Positions 6,541 through 14,732 of a DNA stretch of 47,627 nucleotides are shown here, piece after piece. The notes beneath the pieces were generated by a model. It searched no databases, had not been told where the DNA came from, and worked only from the letters and a program-made list of their open reading frames with translations. The translations under genes and the position numbers were made by a program. The DNA lies in the NCBI GenBank assembly GCA_947167215.1, contig CAMVHE010000018.1, positions 1 to 47,627 on the forward strand, in the 5' to 3' direction. Every line of letters begins with the position of its first letter. The stretch's first letter is position 1. Source of the DNA: an uncultured Clostridia bacterium. Its GTDB lineage: Bacteria; Bacillota; Clostridia; Christensenellales; Aristaeellaceae.

Positions 6541-8700
6541 TTATGCCGTCTCGATGCTCCGGAAAACCGTTTCCCCGGCCTCCAGATGCACGGAAACCGT
6601 TCCGCAGGGCAGATGGACTTCGGTATCCGCCGGCTTCTCCGCGCTGTTCATCACCACCAGGGTCTTCTGTCCGGGGAACCATGCGCATTCGGTCATCGGG
6701 TTCTCCGTCAGGCCGGCCTGCTTCCCGTCCGTATCCGTCAGGTACAGGAGCATCTCCAGCAGCATCCGGGCCGCCTGCGGGCTGTAGGCAAACCCGCCCA
6801 TGTACACGGCCTTTCCCTTTCCGTAGCTGTGCAGCGTCAGGACCGGGGTGGTTCCTTCCGCACAAAGCACCCGGACCTCCGGATCCGTCAGGCGGATGCC
6901 TGCGGTGCAGCCCAGTGCTTCCTCCGCAATCCGGAAAGGCGCTTCCCCTTCCGTTTCAAAGTCCCATGCGGCATGGCACGCATAGGCGCCGTCATCCTGG
7001 TCCACTCCCAGCACATGGGCCAGGGCAAACCGGGTGTCTCCGCCTTCCACCGCAGCGGGCTCCCCTGCCCCGATCAGGCAGCCGCCCTCATACACGAAGC
7101 GGGTCACTTCCGCCACCAGGTCCGCATCCTTCCATGCATCTCCGCCGCTCCAGGCATCCCCTGCCCGTCCGGCGTTGATCAGCACATCCACGTCCCGGAG
7201 GGCGCCGTCCTTTACCTCCGCAAAGCTGAGGAACCTTACCCGGACCGGAAGCCCGGAAAGGGCCTCGTTGATATGGATCAGGATGTTCCCGTCGGTCTCG
7301 TGGAAATGTCCGGACAGTGTCCAGGACCGCAGGCTGCCCCAGCTGTGCAGCACCGCCACGGTAACGGGCAGCTCCGCCGGTGCCTCCCCGGCATGCAGCT
7401 CTTTCAGGTGACGGAAGACGATACCCATCTGTTCAATGGCATCATTGAAGGGCTCCTGCCCGATGGTCAGGTGCAGGTAGCCGCCCAGGCCGATCCGGTC
7501 CACGCACTGCCGGGCCAGGGCACGGCGCACATGCAGCCAGTAGGCCTCCGCATCCTTTTCCGGATGCCCGCCTTCCATGAAGGTGGGAAGGCCTCCAAGG
7601 CCCACCGGGAACAGGTACGGATGGAAGCGCAGCTCATGCACCGGCACCTCCGCCCCCGCGCACAGCCGGCACTCAAAGCCGGAAAAGACGCATTTGATCA
7701 GGCCGTCAAAGCCGATGGAGGAAAAATACCTGCCGTAGGGTTCCATTCCCACCCAGCTGTCGTCATAGAAAACATAGGCCTGCTTGCCGTAGGCGTGGAT
7801 AATGTCCACCAGCACCCTGGCCTTTTCCGCCACAAAGCGCTGGATGAAATCCATATAATCGCGCTTGGCGGCAGTGGGCGGACGATGGGTGGCCTGCAGC
7901 TTTCCCCGGTGGATAAAATCTTCCGCCGTCAGGGCATACCCGTATTCCTGCTCAAAGGCATGCAGGGCCGCGGGGCTGACGGTGAAATCATAGCTTGCCC
8001 AGTCCACAAACCGGGTGCGGCGGCGCAGGTCGCTGCCGAAGATCCAGACGAAATTGTAGAACAGGGAAGTCAGCCGCACCACATTGGTGTCGGGATTGGC
8101 TTCACACCAGTTCCGGAGCCACTGCTGCAGGTATTCCCAGGCCTCCGGGTGGCGGGGATCCAGCTGCCGCAGGTGTTCGCTGGTCCAGTGGTTGGTGGTG
8201 TGGTTGTACATGTTGATCTCTTCCCAGATGCGCCATGCCAGGAAGGAAACCGTGTACCGGTGATAGGGAATGCAGCCGTACACGATGACTTTTCCGTCCG
8301 ACCACTCCCATTTTTCCGCAGGCACCGGGACATTTTCCGTACGGTCCCATACCTGCCAGTAGGGCAGGGCATCGGGACTGTCATTGATCTCAAACTGCTC
8401 ATCAAAATAGCCGTTCAGCGGCTCTATTTCCAGCGTGCCGTCCACGGCCAGCACCGGGTCCGAGGACAGAAAGGTCTGCTGCTGCGCATCGGGATGCGCC
8501 TGGGCAAACGCATTATGCTCCCGGATGATGCAGATGGTGGAATAAATACGGTATCCCGCCTCCACGATCCGGGGAGACAGTTTTGTGCCGTCGGAGTCGC
8601 GGATTACATCCGCTCCCCATTTTTCCGCCATCTGCAGTGTCAGATCCTCATATCCCGCTTCTCCGGGAAGGGTAAAACCGCCCTGACGATAATCACTCAT
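6541..8700 (-). CDS. GH112 phosphorylase, probable beta-1,4-galactosyl-L-rhamnose phosphorylase
   Basis: Cytosolic enzyme of 719 aa that splits a beta-galactoside with phosphate to galactose 1-phosphate and an acceptor sugar. Family signs are the start region EKWGADVIRDSDGTKLSP (residues 26-43), MYNHTTNHWTSEH near 165, and FYDDSWVGMEPYG (311-323). Asp313 falls where the catalytic acid of the bifidobacterial lacto-N-biose phosphorylase lies. The length is normal. The ATG has AAAGGAGA 8 bp upstream. GH112 includes lacto-N-biose/galacto-N-biose phosphorylases and galactosyl-rhamnose phosphorylases (Clostridium phytofermentans type). The adjacent rhamnose genes favour the latter, releasing rhamnose for RhaM. 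The family is certain, the acceptor sugar inferred. Confidence 0.9.
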   Translation of the reverse strand: MSDYRQGGFTLPGEAGYEDLTLQMAEKWGADVIRDSDGTKLSPRIVEAGYRIYSTICIIREHNAFAQAHPDAQQQTFLSSDPVLAVDGTLEIEPLNGYFDEQFEINDSPDALPYWQVWDRTENVPVPAEKWEWSDGKVIVYGCIPYHRYTVSFLAWRIWEEINMYNHTTNHWTSEHLRQLDPRHPEAWEYLQQWLRNWCEANPDTNVVRLTSLFYNFVWIFGSDLRRRTRFVDWASYDFTVSPAALHAFEQEYGYALTAEDFIHRGKLQATHRPPTAAKRDYMDFIQRFVAEKARVLVDIIHAYGKQAYVFYDDSWVGMEPYGRYFSSIGFDGLIKCVFSGFECRLCAGAEVPVHELRFHPYLFPVGLGGLPTFMEGGHPEKDAEAYWLHVRRALARQCVDRIGLGGYLHLTIGQEPFNDAIEQMGIVFRHLKELHAGEAPAELPVTVAVLHSWGSLRSWTLSGHFHETDGNILIHINEALSGLPVRVRFLSFAEVKDGALRDVDVLINAGRAGDAWSGGDAWKDADLVAEVTRFVYEGGCLIGAGEPAAVEGGDTRFALAHVLGVDQDDGAYACHAAWDFETEGEAPFRIAEEALGCTAGIRLTDPEVRVLCAEGTTPVLTLHSYGKGKAVYMGGFAYSPQAARMLLEMLLYLTDTDGKQAGLTENPMTECAWFPGQKTLVVMNSAEKPADTEVHLPCGTVSVHLEAGETVFRSIETA

Positions 8701-9045
8701 ATGCTTTCTCCTTTATCCGGATTTTTTACGCCATTTTCCCTCTCCTATTATAACAGTCCCTTCCGGTCTTTTCCTCTCAAATTGCAGCGGAATTATCCCA
8801 ATTTTGACCATTAACCCCGCCGCCCTTCCCTTCCGGCCTGTCTATGACACCTTGATAACGCGGAAATTAGGGGATATAATTGCATTCCGGGCTTTTCCCG
8901 GAGGAGTCCGCACCGGCATCCCCTGAAAAACGGACTTCCGTGGACACAGCTCCGGAATTCCCGTCCCCTCCGGCATATCCGAGGCATGCCAGAGGAAAAA
9001 ACCTTCTCGCCGGTCAATCATTATCTGAAAATGAGGTGAACGCAG
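8701..9045. promoter_or_regulatory. Divergent intergenic region between GH112 and PrsW-like genes, with a plus-strand promoter
   Basis: For the plus strand there is a well-spaced promoter: -35 TTGATA (8852-8857), 17 bp, -10 TATAAT (8875-8880), giving a leader of about 160 nt before the TTG start at 9046. For the minus strand a TATAAT-like -10 (ATTATA on plus, about 8744-8749) stands 45 bp before the GH112 start, but I see no good -35. No operator like those at 3.9 kb is visible, and no gene is evident. Confidence 0.55.
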
Positions 9046-9771
9046 TTGATCGTATTTATCCTCGCCTGTCTCATCAGTTTCATTCCCTATATCCTGCTCT
9101 TCCTGTGGCTCCGGAACCTCCGGAAAGACGCCGGTGAAGAGGGGACTGCCTATCAGAAGCTCTGCGGCAAATCCCTGCTGCGCGGCATTCTGGCTCCGCT
9201 GCCGGTCATCCTTCTTTCAGCCATCTCCTACATAGTCATCCGGCTCACGGGAGTGCACCTGTCACACCCGCTCCTGTATGAGGCATTGTACACTTTCATC
9301 GTACTCGCCCTGATGGAGGAGATTGTAAAATACCTGCTTTTCCGGCGGGCACTGAAAAAGACGGACTATTCCTATTCCTGGCTGGATGTTACCGTGCTGA
9401 TGAGCATCGTGGGCATCGGCTTCGGCCTGTGTGAAGCCGTCATCTATGCCATCGGGGCGAGCATCCCGGTCGTTCTGATCCGCGGCATTACCGTTCCGCA
9501 TGCAGGATACGGATTTATCGTGGGATACTTCTACGGCAAATCCGTGAAGACCGGCAGGGCCTCCTACAAATGGGCAGGCTTTCTTCTGGCATGGTTCCTT
9601 CACGGCCTGTACGATTTCTCCCTGAGCAGCGAATTTGTTGCACTCAATGAGTTCGTCATGCTGATTTCCCTCCTTCTGGCAGTCCTCGACATTGTACTGG
9701 TGATCCTGCTGATCGTTTTCGCCCGGAAGGCCAGGAAGCAGGAAAAGTACACGCAGCCGCTCCGGGACTGA
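9046..9771 (+). CDS. PrsW-family intramembrane metalloprotease homologue
   Basis: Polytopic membrane protein of 241 aa with about seven hydrophobic segments. Conserved motifs of the PrsW (CAAX-protease-related) family are present: EEIVKYLLFR (Glu91-Glu92), GIGFGLCEAVIYA (Glu130), PHAGYGFIVGYFYG (His152) and FLHGLYDF (His186); these Glu and His residues are the presumed active site. In B. subtilis PrsW cuts the anti-sigma factor RsiW within the membrane. No sigma/anti-sigma pair lies in this window, so the substrate is unknown. The start is TTG at 9046, chosen because GAGGTGA lies 6 bp upstream and the first membrane helix begins at once. Confidence 0.85.
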   Translation: MIVFILACLISFIPYILLFLWLRNLRKDAGEEGTAYQKLCGKSLLRGILAPLPVILLSAISYIVIRLTGVHLSHPLLYEALYTFIVLALMEEIVKYLLFRRALKKTDYSYSWLDVTVLMSIVGIGFGLCEAVIYAIGASIPVVLIRGITVPHAGYGFIVGYFYGKSVKTGRASYKWAGFLLAWFLHGLYDFSLSSEFVALNEFVMLISLLLAVLDIVLVILLIVFARKARKQEKYTQPLRD

Positions 9772-9860
9772 TGCCCCCTGTTCCGTGCATCGCCGGGTGC
9801 ACCGGGAAACCCTTTCTCTCCGGCGCTGCCGGGCAAAACATCTGACTGGAGGAAACGGCC

Positions 9861-10424
9861 ATGCTGTATATCATCCGGCACGGGCAGACCGACATGAATG
9901 CCCGGCACCTGCTCCAGGGCAGGAGCAATTCCCCGCTGAATCCCACCGGCACGGCTCAGGCCGTGGCCGCATCCGGACGGCTGCGGGGCATCCCGTTCCG
10001 CATCGTCTTCTCCAGCCCTCTGGAGCGTGCGGTGCAGACAGCCCGGATCATCGTCCCGAATCTCTCCCCCATCCTGGATGAACGGCTGACGGAAATGGAA
10101 TACGGCCCCTATGAGGGCACGGACCTCCGGCATCTGCCGCCGGAGCTTCAGACCTTTTTCGGGGACTTTGTCCACCAGCCCGCACCCGCGGGAATGGAAC
10201 CGCTGTCTTCCGTCGTACAGCGGACCGGCGCTTTCCTGGAGGAAATCCGGCATATCCGCGGAAACATCCTGATTTCCACCCATGCCATTGCCATGAAGGG
10301 AATGCTCGAATACCTGACCCCGGAATCCAATGGGGCATACTGGTCCAGATACATCGGAACCTGTGCCGTATATACCGTGGACAACGAAGGCGGCAGGCTG
10401 GGCATCCCGCAGGAATGGAAATAG
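9861..10424 (+). CDS. Histidine phosphatase family protein (phosphoglycerate mutase-like)
   Basis: Cytosolic phosphatase of 187 aa. The phosphohistidine motif RHGQTDMN is at the N-terminus (His7 nucleophile), the acid residue lies in TEMEYGPYEG (about Glu80), and the second catalytic histidine is in STHAIAMKG (His141). Size and motifs fit GpmB/CobC-like broad-specificity phosphatases rather than the 230-250 aa true phosphoglycerate mutases. The ATG follows GGAGG by 8 bp; the gene is 89 bp after the PrsW-like gene, perhaps in the same transcript. The substrate cannot be assigned. Confidence 0.88.
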   Translation: MLYIIRHGQTDMNARHLLQGRSNSPLNPTGTAQAVAASGRLRGIPFRIVFSSPLERAVQTARIIVPNLSPILDERLTEMEYGPYEGTDLRHLPPELQTFFGDFVHQPAPAGMEPLSSVVQRTGAFLEEIRHIRGNILISTHAIAMKGMLEYLTPESNGAYWSRYIGTCAVYTVDNEGGRLGIPQEWK

Positions 10425-10444
10425 CTCCGGAGAAAATGCCACCC

Positions 10445-10482
10445 AAAAAACGCGGCAGGAATCCTTTCCTGCCGCGCATTCT
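10445..10482. terminator. Bidirectional terminator between convergent genes
   Basis: An 11 bp perfect stem CGCGGCAGGAA / TTCCTGCCGCG with a 4 nt loop. On the minus strand it is followed by six T, so it terminates the repeat-protein gene well; on the plus strand only a weak T-rich tail follows the phosphatase gene. Confidence 0.8.
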
Positions 10483-10532
10483 CTTTATCGCTGATAAGCC
10501 GCTCCCCAAAGGAAGCCGCCGGCTGTTTCCGC

Positions 10533-11327
10533 TTACCAGTCCTGGCAGTATGCCCAGATCTGCAGAAGCTCCACCATCCGGTAAGCACCGTTGACCTGTT
10601 CCTGGGAAGCGTAATCAAAATAGGCATCCGCAATCTGGTCAGCACAGTCATCTATGTAGCCGGTATAGGCGCCATTTACATCTGCTTCATAGCATATGAC
10701 GGCCAGCAGCATCGCCGCCGCCTTGAATCCCACGGAAGCCTGCTGCAGCGCCGAATCCGCATCCTTGTCCGCCTGGACCATCCAGTTCTCAATGTCGTTA
10801 ACGGAATCTTCATAATCCCCAGTCCGGTCAAGGCTGTAGGCAATGATTTCCAGCAGTTCCGCAGTCCGGTAAATGCCGTTTACCTTCTGCTGGGCCGCAC
10901 TGGATGCCTTCCGGTCGCTGCGGGTGTAGGTGTCCATCACGGACTCCACATAGGACGTATACATGCCGTCCGGATCCGTTTCATAGGCAATGATTTCCAG
11001 CATTTCCACGGTCCGGTAGAGCCCGTTGACCGTCTGTTCCGCGGCACCGTTAAGATACCGGTCATTCTCGGTGTACAGGTCGAGCACATCATCAATATAG
11101 GAATGGTATGTTCCCTGCGTATCCAACTCGCTGGCAATGATGGAAAGCATCTCCACGGACCGGTAGACTCCGTTGGCCAGCTGCTGTTCTTCCCCTCTGC
11201 TGGCTGCGTCGCCCGTAAGGAACCGGTCATAGACCTCTTCGATGCTGGAGGCATAGACCGAGGCCGTCGCCAGAATGGGAATACACAGCAGCAGCGCTGC
11301 CAGGAACAATGTCAGTTTTTTCTTCAA
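10533..11327 (-). CDS. Secreted protein with about 49-residue tandem repeats, function unknown
   Basis: I do not recognise this 264 aa protein. The start is TTG at 11325-11327 with GGAGGAG upstream. Residues 1-26 form a signal peptide (MKKKLTLFLAALLLCIPI then ATASVYA). The rest is four and a half imperfect repeats of about 49 residues, each beginning with a pattern like QxxVNGxYRxxELLEIIAY, then a D-x-x-G-x-Y turn and a helical, acidic stretch with IDDVLDLY-type spacing. The fourth is the most diverged and the fifth stops after IWAYCQDW. The repeats look helical and could form a solenoid. No anchor is visible, so it is either secreted or held by partners. Convergent with the phosphatase and divergent from the uvrA-like gene. 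Confidence 0.8.
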   Translation of the reverse strand: MKKKLTLFLAALLLCIPILATASVYASSIEEVYDRFLTGDAASRGEEQQLANGVYRSVEMLSIIASELDTQGTYHSYIDDVLDLYTENDRYLNGAAEQTVNGLYRTVEMLEIIAYETDPDGMYTSYVESVMDTYTRSDRKASSAAQQKVNGIYRTAELLEIIAYSLDRTGDYEDSVNDIENWMVQADKDADSALQQASVGFKAAAMLLAVICYEADVNGAYTGYIDDCADQIADAYFDYASQEQVNGAYRMVELLQIWAYCQDW

Positions 11328-11411
11328 GGTGAACTCCTCCTCCGCTTTTTCGCTTTCATCGCACGCAGTGCTCTCCGTTTTTCTTCCGGAGAATGTCTTC
11401 CGCCTGTTTAC

Positions 11412-11441
11412 AGTATACCTCAGCTGCACGGGAAGCTTCAA
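11412..11441 (-). promoter_or_regulatory. Probable promoter of the repeat-protein gene
   Basis: On the minus strand: -35 TTGAAG (11436-11441), 18 bp spacer, -10 TATACT (11412-11417), 85 bp before the TTG start. The spacing is acceptable and the hexamers are each one or two bases from consensus. No clear promoter for the uvrA-like gene on the other strand was found. Confidence 0.45.
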
Positions 11442-11594
11442 GGAAATCTTTCCGCTTCCCGGCAGCTGTATTTCCGCACAGGGGTTTCCCCGGCGCCATG
11501 CGCCGGCCGCCCCCCTCATCCCGTCCTTTCCGGCGGGCGGCATTTCCTGCTGCCGGCCGGATCCATTTTCCCTGCAGAAACGAGGAATCGCATC

Positions 11595-14093
11595 ATGGCT
11601 CATTCCGATCCGTCCCCCGCCGCGATCCGGGTCCGCGGCGCCCGTGTCCACAATCTCAAAAACATCAGCGTGGATGTGCCCCTTCATAAAATTGTCGGCA
11701 TTGCCGGCGTTTCCGGTTCCGGAAAATCTTCCCTTGCCCTGGGCGTGCTGTACGCGGAGGGTTCCCGGAGGTATCTGGAATCCCTTTCCACCTATACCCG
11801 CCGGCGGATGACCCAGGCCACCCGGGCAGAAGTGGAAGAGGTGCTGTACGTTCCGGCTTCGCTGGCACTGCATCAGCGGCCGGGCGTGCCCGGCATCCGC
11901 TCCACCTTCGGCACCGGCACCGAGCTGCTGAACAGCCTGCGCCTCATGTACTCCCGGCTGGCCAGCCACCGCTGCCCCAACGGGCATTACCTGTCCCCAA
12001 CCCTCGCTGTGGCTGCCGGGCAGGAGCTGTGCTGTCCCGAATGCGGGGAGCATTTCTATGCCCCGTCCGCCGAGGAACTGGCCTTCAACAGCCAGGGCGC
12101 CTGCAAATGCTGCGGCGGCACCGGCACTGTCCGCACCGTGGACCGCTCCACCCTGATTCCCGATGAAAGCCTGACCATCGACGAAGGCGCCGTGGCCCCC
12201 TGGAACAGTCTCATGTGGTCCCTCATGACCGACGTCTGCCGGGCGATGGGCGTGCGCACGGACGTGCCCTTCCGGGACCTTACCCCCGGGGAAAAGGAGA
12301 TCGTCTATGACGGCCCCATGGAAAAAAAGCATATTTTCTACCGGCCGAAAAACAAGGAAAGCGTCAGCGCCGGGGAAATGGACTTCACCTATTACAGCGC
12401 CACCGCCACGGTGCTCAACGCCCTCAGCAAGGTCAAGGATGAAGCCGGGATGAAGCGGGTGGAGAAGTTCCTGAAGGAGGAAACCTGCCCGGAATGCTCC
12501 GGCACCCGCCTGTCCGAAGCGGCCAGAGCCCCCAGGCTCCGCGGCATTTCCCTGGACCAGGCCTGCACCATGACGCTTTCCGATCTCACCCCCTGGGTGC
12601 AGGGCGTGCCCGCCTCCCTTCCGGAAGCCATGCGGCCCATGGCGGAAAGCATCTGCGAGTCCTTTGAGGATGCTGCCCGGAGGCTCCGGGACCTCGGTCT
12701 CGGATACCTTTCCCTGGACCGGGCCGCCTCCACCCTGTCCACCGGTGAGCGCCAGCGGATGCAGCTTGCCCGCGCCGTGCGCAACCGCACCACCGGGGTG
12801 CTGTATGTGCTGGACGAGCCGTCCATCGGCCTGCATCCCTCCAACATCATCGGCCTGACCGGCGTGATGCACGACCTCATTGCCGACGGCAACTCCGTCA
12901 TCCTGGTCGACCATGACACGCAGATCCTGAAGGAAGCGGACTGGCTGATTGAAATGGGACCGGGGGCCGGCGCTGAAGGCGGCCGGATCCTTTCCGAAGG
13001 GACCGTTGAGGAAGTTGCCTCCCGGCCGGAGTCCAGGATCGCCCCGTACCTCCGGGATGCCCGGCTGCGGGTACGCAGCCGGCTGGAGCCGCAGGAACTG
13101 TTTGCCCTGGGTTCCCTGCACCTGTCCACCGGCGCCATTCATACGGTAAAGCCGCTCGAGGCGGATATCCCCAAAGGCCGGCTGACCGTTGTCACCGGCG
13201 TATCCGGTTCCGGCAAAACCACGCTGGTGCTGGAAAGCCTGGTGCCCGCGCTGGAGGCGGCCACACAGGGAAAGCAGCTTCCCGGGCATGTGCGGGAGAT
13301 AAAGGCCGACGGCATCTCCCATGTCAAGCTGATTGACGCCACCCCCATCGGCATCAACGTGCGTTCCACGGTCGCCACATATGCCGGCGTCCATGACGAG
13401 CTCCGGAAAATCTATGCCCGGTCAAAGGATGCCCGGCGCCTTGGCAAAAAGGCGGGGGACTTCTCCTACAATACCGGTTCCCTGCGCTGCCCTGTCTGTG
13501 ACGGCACCGGCAGCATCAGCCTGGATGTGCAGTTCCTGCCGGACGTGGATATTCCCTGCCCCGAGTGCCGCGGCTCCCGCTATGCAAGGATCGCGTCCTC
13601 CATCCGCTGCACCAACAAGCGCGGCGAAGAACGCTCCCTCCCGGAAGTCATGTCCATGGACGTCCATACCGCCCTCGATTTCTGCGGGGACCTGAAGACA
13701 GTCTATCCCCGGCTCCTCACCCTGCAGAGCCTCGGCCTCGGCTACCTGACCCTGGGGGAAGCGACCCCCAGCCTTTCCGGCGGAGAAGCGCAGCGGCTGA
13801 AGCTGGCCAGTGAAATGGGCCGACTGCAGTCGGATTCCGTTTTTGTCTTTGATGAACCCACCATCGGCCTGCACCCGCTGGACGTGGCGACGCTCCTGTC
13901 CGTCTTTGACACACTGATCCGGAACGGTGCCACCGTCATCGTCATCGAGCATGACCTGGACGTCATCCGCAACGCCGACTATCTCATCGACATGGGACCG
14001 GGAGGCGGTGCAGACGGCGGGCGGATCGTGGCCTGCGGTACCCCGGAAGAGATTGCCGCCAATCCGGAAAGCATCACCGGCCGCTTCCTGTAG
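11595..14093 (+). CDS. UvrA-like ABC ATPase lacking the UvrB-binding domain (UvrA2 type)
   Basis: Cytosolic DNA-damage-recognition type ATPase of 832 aa, against about 940-950 for true UvrA. Two ABC modules are seen: Walker A GVSGSGKSS near residue 38 and GVSGSGKTT near 535; signature LSTGERQRMQLARA in the first (altered from LSGGE) and LSGGEAQRLKLASE in the second; Walker B VLDEPSIGLHP and VFDEPTIGLHP. Zinc-type CxxC pairs occur (CPEC/CKCC, CPECSGTR, CPVCDGTG, CPECRGSR). The chain passes straight from the HRCPNGHYL region to the first CPEC, so the roughly 120-residue UvrB-interaction domain is missing, as in UvrA2 proteins linked to drug or DNA-damage tolerance. The start MAHSDPSPA was chosen for its GAGGA site; the open frame extends upstream without one. 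Confidence 0.9.
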   Translation: MAHSDPSPAAIRVRGARVHNLKNISVDVPLHKIVGIAGVSGSGKSSLALGVLYAEGSRRYLESLSTYTRRRMTQATRAEVEEVLYVPASLALHQRPGVPGIRSTFGTGTELLNSLRLMYSRLASHRCPNGHYLSPTLAVAAGQELCCPECGEHFYAPSAEELAFNSQGACKCCGGTGTVRTVDRSTLIPDESLTIDEGAVAPWNSLMWSLMTDVCRAMGVRTDVPFRDLTPGEKEIVYDGPMEKKHIFYRPKNKESVSAGEMDFTYYSATATVLNALSKVKDEAGMKRVEKFLKEETCPECSGTRLSEAARAPRLRGISLDQACTMTLSDLTPWVQGVPASLPEAMRPMAESICESFEDAARRLRDLGLGYLSLDRAASTLSTGERQRMQLARAVRNRTTGVLYVLDEPSIGLHPSNIIGLTGVMHDLIADGNSVILVDHDTQILKEADWLIEMGPGAGAEGGRILSEGTVEEVASRPESRIAPYLRDARLRVRSRLEPQELFALGSLHLSTGAIHTVKPLEADIPKGRLTVVTGVSGSGKTTLVLESLVPALEAATQGKQLPGHVREIKADGISHVKLIDATPIGINVRSTVATYAGVHDELRKIYARSKDARRLGKKAGDFSYNTGSLRCPVCDGTGSISLDVQFLPDVDIPCPECRGSRYARIASSIRCTNKRGEERSLPEVMSMDVHTALDFCGDLKTVYPRLLTLQSLGLGYLTLGEATPSLSGGEAQRLKLASEMGRLQSDSVFVFDEPTIGLHPLDVATLLSVFDTLIRNGATVIVIEHDLDVIRNADYLIDMGPGGGADGGRIVACGTPEEIAANPESITGRFL

Positions 14094-14239
14094 GCTGCCT
14101 CCGAAACCCTTCCCCCGGTTCTGCACCGCCGCGGCTGCCATCCATCCAGGGCGAAGCTTTTTTCTCAAAAAATCCATAAATTGTTCTGTTTTCCATCGTT
14201 TTTGTCCTTCTCCCGCAGAAGCTTCCGCCATTTTGGGGC

Positions 14240-14268
14240 TTGACGCCCTGCCCGGTTAAGCCTATCAT
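14240..14268 (+). promoter_or_regulatory. Promoter of a short transcript carrying the 44-aa ORF
   Basis: -35 TTGACG (14240-14245), 17 bp, -10 TATCAT (14263-14268). The predicted start site gives a leader of about 155 nt before the small ORF at 14430. The rest of 14094-14429 holds no gene I can support; it is GC-rich and ends in a purine-rich ribosome site. Confidence 0.6.
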
Positions 14269-14429
14269 ATGGAGGAAGGCTCCCCGCTGCCCCCGGAAAC
14301 CGTGCCGGCAGAAGAGGTGCCTTCTGTCCGGAAATCGGAAATCCGGTTCCGGGATTCTCCCTTTCTGAGAAGCTTCCCCGGTTCTGCTCTCAGATCAACC
14401 ATCAGCAATAGAAAGAGGTTTGGTTAGCC

Positions 14430-14564
14430 ATGAATGACGAACAGTTTTTTCCCGCAGAAGACGAGAACCTGAAATGGGCTGAACGTTTTGACGACACTCC
14501 TTCTCCAATTGACGATGACTTTCTTTTTCTTCTGTGGGAGGAACGGATCATCACGGATTTCTGA
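14430..14564 (+). CDS. Small acidic protein of 44 aa, function unknown
   Basis: A short ORF with its own signals: a promoter at 14240-14268, a GAAAGAGG site upstream of the ATG, and a strong terminator 50 bp after the stop. The predicted protein begins MNDEQFFPAEDENLKWAE, continues with a short DDTPSPIDDD stretch and ends LLWEERIITDF. It is strongly acidic, with aromatic residues spread throughout and no membrane segment or signal peptide. I do not recognise it. The strict fit between promoter, ORF and terminator argues for a real small gene; the alternative is a small RNA in which the ORF is chance. Confidence 0.55.
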   Translation: MNDEQFFPAEDENLKWAERFDDTPSPIDDDFLFLLWEERIITDF

Positions 14565-14614
14565 GCGCAGTGCGCTGCCCCTCCTGAGGACAGCAGATCA
14601 TTGAAAAGTGTTTT

Positions 14615-14650
14615 ACCGCCAGTCGAACAATCGGCTGGCGGTATTTTTTA
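14615..14650 (+). terminator. Intrinsic terminator after the 44-aa ORF
   Basis: Stem ACCGCCAG / CTGGCGGT with a 12 nt loop, followed by a six-T run. It ends the short plus-strand transcript and may also stop the convergent LacI operon, though the minus side has a poorer T run. Confidence 0.8.
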
Positions 14651-14732
14651 TGCTGCCTTCAAGGCTTTTTCCCCGGTTTTTTCGTCACCTTTCGGATAAT
14701 CCTCTTCTGCCCATGATTTCCACCGGTTCAGC

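Noticed and set aside
6586-8814. A 742-codon plus-strand frame opposite the GH112 gene
   Set aside because: The GH112 motifs and catalytic Asp313 lie on the minus strand; the plus frame gives a histidine- and glycine-rich nonsense composition.
10533-13394. A 953-codon minus-strand frame across the uvrA-like region
   Set aside because: Only the last 264 codons are a gene with signal peptide and ribosome site; the rest is a shadow of the uvrA-like gene on the other strand, whose motifs are unmistakable.
14269-14427. A 52-codon frame starting at the ATG just after the -10 box at 14263
   Set aside because: The ATG would lie at or before the transcript start and has no ribosome site; the 44-codon ORF downstream is better supported.
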